Notes under the pieces: model-generated
What the model was told of the DNA's origin: nothing
The model's input: only the letters and a program-made list of their open reading frames with translations
Database searches by the model: none
Source of the DNA: Paratractidigestivibacter sp963611755
GTDB taxonomy: Bacteria; Actinomycetota; Coriobacteriia; Coriobacteriales; Atopobiaceae
DNA: 23,263 nucleotides
Assembly (NCBI GenBank): GCA_963611755.1
Contig: CAVDTK010000020.1
Location: 1 to 23,263 of the forward strand
Direction of reading: 5' to 3'
Position numbers and translations under genes: made by a program
Shown here: positions 21,041-23,263 of the stretch, piece after piece
Position numbering within the stretch: the stretch's first letter is position 1
How the letters are laid out: each line of letters opens with the position of its first letter

Positions 21041-21617
21041 GGTGGTGCGGGTGATCGTGCGGGTGATCGTGGTCGCGCGGGCCGTGTTCGTGCCCGCGCT
21101 CTCCCCCGTCGCCGTGCGGGTGCACATGCGCCGAGGACGAGACGCGCCGCGCCGGGTCGAGCACGCGCTCGCCCACCGTGACGCTCACGGCGTGAAGACC
21201 CAAGAGCAGGCGCTCGACCGGCTCGGTATACTCGCACAACACCTGGAAGGCGCCGTCCCCAAAGAAGAGCGGCGTGTGGGTGTTGCCCACCTCCCAGCCG
21301 ACGCGCGCCAGCATGAAGGGATGATCCTCAGCCACATCGATGACCAGGCATTTCGTGGGCAGCAGCCGGACCGCGACGATCGTCTCGCCGCCTGCGCCGC
21401 CGTCGACCCCCAGCACGTCCCCGCTAGAAAGCCCGCGGGTCAGCACCCAGTCGCCCAGGCGCACGCCCACGTCGCGGCCACCCGCGCTCACCTTGCGGTG
21501 CAGCTTCTTGAAGGCCTCGTGCCAGTCGACGTCCACATAGTCGACGTCAGCGCCAGCCGCCACACGCGCGGCCCACTGCTCATCGGCCAGGTTCCCCAGC
21601 ACCTCCTCGCACAGCAT
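21027..21617 (-). CDS. ureE: Urease nickel metallochaperone UreE with His-rich tail
   Basis: A 196-residue protein that stores and passes nickel to the UreG/UreF/UreD complex. The N-terminal peptide-binding domain is followed by the metal-binding domain with GNTHTPLFF and the conserved nickel-site region. The last 33 residues (164-196) contain 13 His, a flexible nickel-buffering tail as in the Klebsiella protein. The ATG at 21617 has an ideal AGGAGG five bases upstream and starts 9 bp after the ureC stop. The His codons overlap the ureF start in the last 14 bp. Confidence 0.95.
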   Translation of the reverse strand: MLCEEVLGNLADEQWAARVAAGADVDYVDVDWHEAFKKLHRKVSAGGRDVGVRLGDWVLTRGLSSGDVLGVDGGAGGETIVAVRLLPTKCLVIDVAEDHPFMLARVGWEVGNTHTPLFFGDGAFQVLCEYTEPVERLLLGLHAVSVTVGERVLDPARRVSSSAHVHPHGDGGERGHEHGPRDHDHPHDHPHHHAHG

Positions 21618-21626
21618 CGGCGCCTC

Positions 21627-23263
21627 CTAGAACAGGTTGTAGAGCTGCGCGAGCGGCAGCTTCTTGGCGGGCTCGCAGGTCGCGACCTCGCCGTCGACCG
21701 TGACCACGTACGTCTCGGGGTCGACCTCGATGGCGGGCGTCGCGTTGTTCAGGCGCATGTCGGCCTTGGTGACCGTGCGGCAGCCGTGGACGGCGGCGCA
21801 GTGCTTCTTGAGGCCAAGCTGGGCGGGAACCTGCTGGTCAAGGGCCGCCTGCGAGACGAACGTCAGGCAGCTGGCCGCACGGGCCAGGCCGTCGGCCGCG
21901 AACATGTGGCGGTAGGTCACCGGCTCGGTCGTGGGGATCGAGGCGTTGGCGTCGCCCATCTTGGAGGCAATGATCATGCCGCCCTTGACGATGATGTCCG
22001 GGCGCGAGCCAAAGAAGGCCGGGTTCCACAGCACCAGGTCGGCGAACTTGCCCACCTCGACGGAGCCCACGTAGTCCGAGATGCCGTGCGTGACGGCCGG
22101 GTTGATCGTGTACTTTGCCACGTAGCGGCGGGCGCGGAAGTTGTCGTTGCCGTGGCCCTCGTCCTCGGGCAGGGGCCCGCGCTGGTCGCGCATCTTAGAG
22201 GCGGTCTGCCAGGTGCGCGTGACGACCTCGCCCACGCGGCCCATGGCCTGCGAGTCGGAGCTCATCATGCTAAAGACGCCCAGGTCCTGCAGGACGTCCT
22301 CGGCGGCGATGGTCTCGGGACGGATGCGGGAGTCGGCGAAGGCCACGTCCTCGGGGATGGACTTGTCCAGGTGGTGGCAGACCATCAGCATGTCCATGTG
22401 CTCATCGAGGGTGTTCACCGTGAAGGGCATCGTGGGGTTGGTCGAGCTGGGCAAGATGTTGGGCTCGGCCGCCGCACGGATGATGTCGGGGGCGTGGCCG
22501 CCGCCGGCGCCCTCGGTGTGGTAGGTGTGGATGGCGCGCCCGCCGATGGCCGCGATCGTGTCCTCCACGCAGCCGGCCTCGTTCAAGGTGTCCGTGTGGA
22601 GAGAAACCTGCACGTCATAGGCATCGGCCACGTTGAGGGCGTGGTTGATGGCCGCAGGCGTCGCGCCCCAGTCCTCGTGGACCTTGAGGCCGATGGCGCC
22701 CGCCTCGATCTGCTCGGCCAAGGGACGCTCGTCGGAGCAGTTGCCCTTGCCGGTGAAGCCCAGGTTCATGGGGTAGTCCTCGGCGGCCTTGAGCATCATG
22801 TGGATGTTCCAGGGGCCGGGGGTCGAGGTGACGGCGTTGGTGCCATCCGCCGGGCCCGTGCCGCCGCCGATCATGGTGGTCACGCCGGAGTAGAGCGCGC
22901 AGTCGATCTGCTGCGGGCAGATGAAGTGGATGTGGGTGTCGATGCCACCGGCGGTGACGATAAGCCCCTCGCCCGCCAGGGCCTCGGTGCCCGCGCCCAC
23001 GGTCATGCCGGGGGTCACGTTGTCCATCGTGTCGGGGTTGCCGGCGTGGCCGATGCCCACGATGTAGCCGCCCTTGATGCCGATGTCGGCCTTGTAGATG
23101 CCGGTGTAGTCGAGGATGAGCGCGTTGGTGATCACTAGGTCGAGAACACCATCGGCGCTGGTAGAGCGCACGTTTTGGCCCATGCCGTCGCGCAGGGTCT
23201 TGCCGCCGCCGAACTTGGCCTCGTCGCCGTAGGTGGTGAGGTCGCGCTCGACCTCGATCACGA
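21627..23263 (-). CDS. ureC: Urease alpha subunit UreC, 5' end missing
   Basis: The catalytic subunit that hydrolyses urea to ammonia and carbamate at a two-nickel centre. About 545 codons are seen; the full protein is near 570, so roughly 25 N-terminal residues lie beyond 23263. The GTG at 23261 is an internal Val codon (VIEVERDLTTYGDE). The nickel ligands are present as THIHF, the carbamylated Lys in GLKVHEDWG, SLHTDT and HTYHTEGAGGGHAPD, and the Asp in SSDSQAMGR. The mobile flap Cys-His is in MVCHHLD. No frameshift or lost residue is seen. The genes ureA and ureB are expected upstream, outside the window. It is followed 9 bp later by ureE. Confidence 0.97.
   Translation of the reverse strand, partial: VIEVERDLTTYGDEAKFGGGKTLRDGMGQNVRSTSADGVLDLVITNALILDYTGIYKADIGIKGGYIVGIGHAGNPDTMDNVTPGMTVGAGTEALAGEGLIVTAGGIDTHIHFICPQQIDCALYSGVTTMIGGGTGPADGTNAVTSTPGPWNIHMMLKAAEDYPMNLGFTGKGNCSDERPLAEQIEAGAIGLKVHEDWGATPAAINHALNVADAYDVQVSLHTDTLNEAGCVEDTIAAIGGRAIHTYHTEGAGGGHAPDIIRAAAEPNILPSSTNPTMPFTVNTLDEHMDMLMVCHHLDKSIPEDVAFADSRIRPETIAAEDVLQDLGVFSMMSSDSQAMGRVGEVVTRTWQTASKMRDQRGPLPEDEGHGNDNFRARRYVAKYTINPAVTHGISDYVGSVEVGKFADLVLWNPAFFGSRPDIIVKGGMIIASKMGDANASIPTTEPVTYRHMFAADGLARAASCLTFVSQAALDQQVPAQLGLKKHCAAVHGCRTVTKADMRLNNATPAIEVDPETYVVTVDGEVATCEPAKKLPLAQLYNLF

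Overview
This is probably a chromosomal fragment of a high-GC Gram-positive gut actinobacterium, most likely a member of the Coriobacteriia (Collinsella and relatives). The pointers are the GC-rich codon use, strong AGGAGG-type ribosome binding sites, a secreted L,D-transpeptidase with tryptophan-containing ChW-like repeats, a rhamnose-type surface polysaccharide cluster and an accessory urease operon. The taxon is an inference from style; no rRNA gene is present.

Region 1 (1-12796, all minus strand) is a surface polysaccharide operon. It reads from 12796 towards 1 and leaves the window inside a membrane protein. In transcription order it encodes a polyprenyl-phosphate glycosyltransferase (GT2), a DUF2304 small membrane protein, two GT2 enzymes, an RgpB-like GT2, a Wzx-type flippase, a DUF2142 membrane protein (possible GT-C enzyme), a large two-domain GT4/WsaF-like protein, RmlA, a monotopic phosphoglycosyl transferase, an RfbF-like GT2, a second RgpB-like GT2 and the start of a polytopic membrane protein (polymerase candidate). 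RmlA plus four rhamnosyltransferase-like enzymes suggest a rhamnose-rich glycan. The GT2/DUF2304 pair, flippase and DUF2142 protein recall the GacI-GacJ-GacK-GacL side-chain machinery of streptococcal rhamnan walls.

Region 2 (12797-13131) is the divergent control region. Facing the polysaccharide operon is a good promoter (TTGGCA, 18 bp, TATGAT) with an ACGGGA/TCCCGT dyad inside its spacer, repeated TGATGTTT octamers and a leader hairpin. Facing right is a promoter for the L,D-transpeptidase gene.

Region 3 (13132-18740) holds the secreted L,D-transpeptidase with twelve repeats arranged as four triplets, an intergenic block of three 41-42 bp tandem repeats ending in a 17-bp-arm palindrome, a convergent nicotinamidase-like hydrolase, and a divergent 656-residue SEC-C zinc-motif protein of unknown function that ends in an intrinsic terminator.

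Region 4 (18771-23263, minus strand) is the end of a urease operon: ureC (5' end outside the window), ureE with a His-rich nickel tail, ureF, ureG and ureD, tightly packed or overlapping. Structural genes ureA and ureB should lie just past 23263. The GC content looks clearly higher in regions 3 and 4 than in the middle of region 1, as often seen for exchanged polysaccharide loci.
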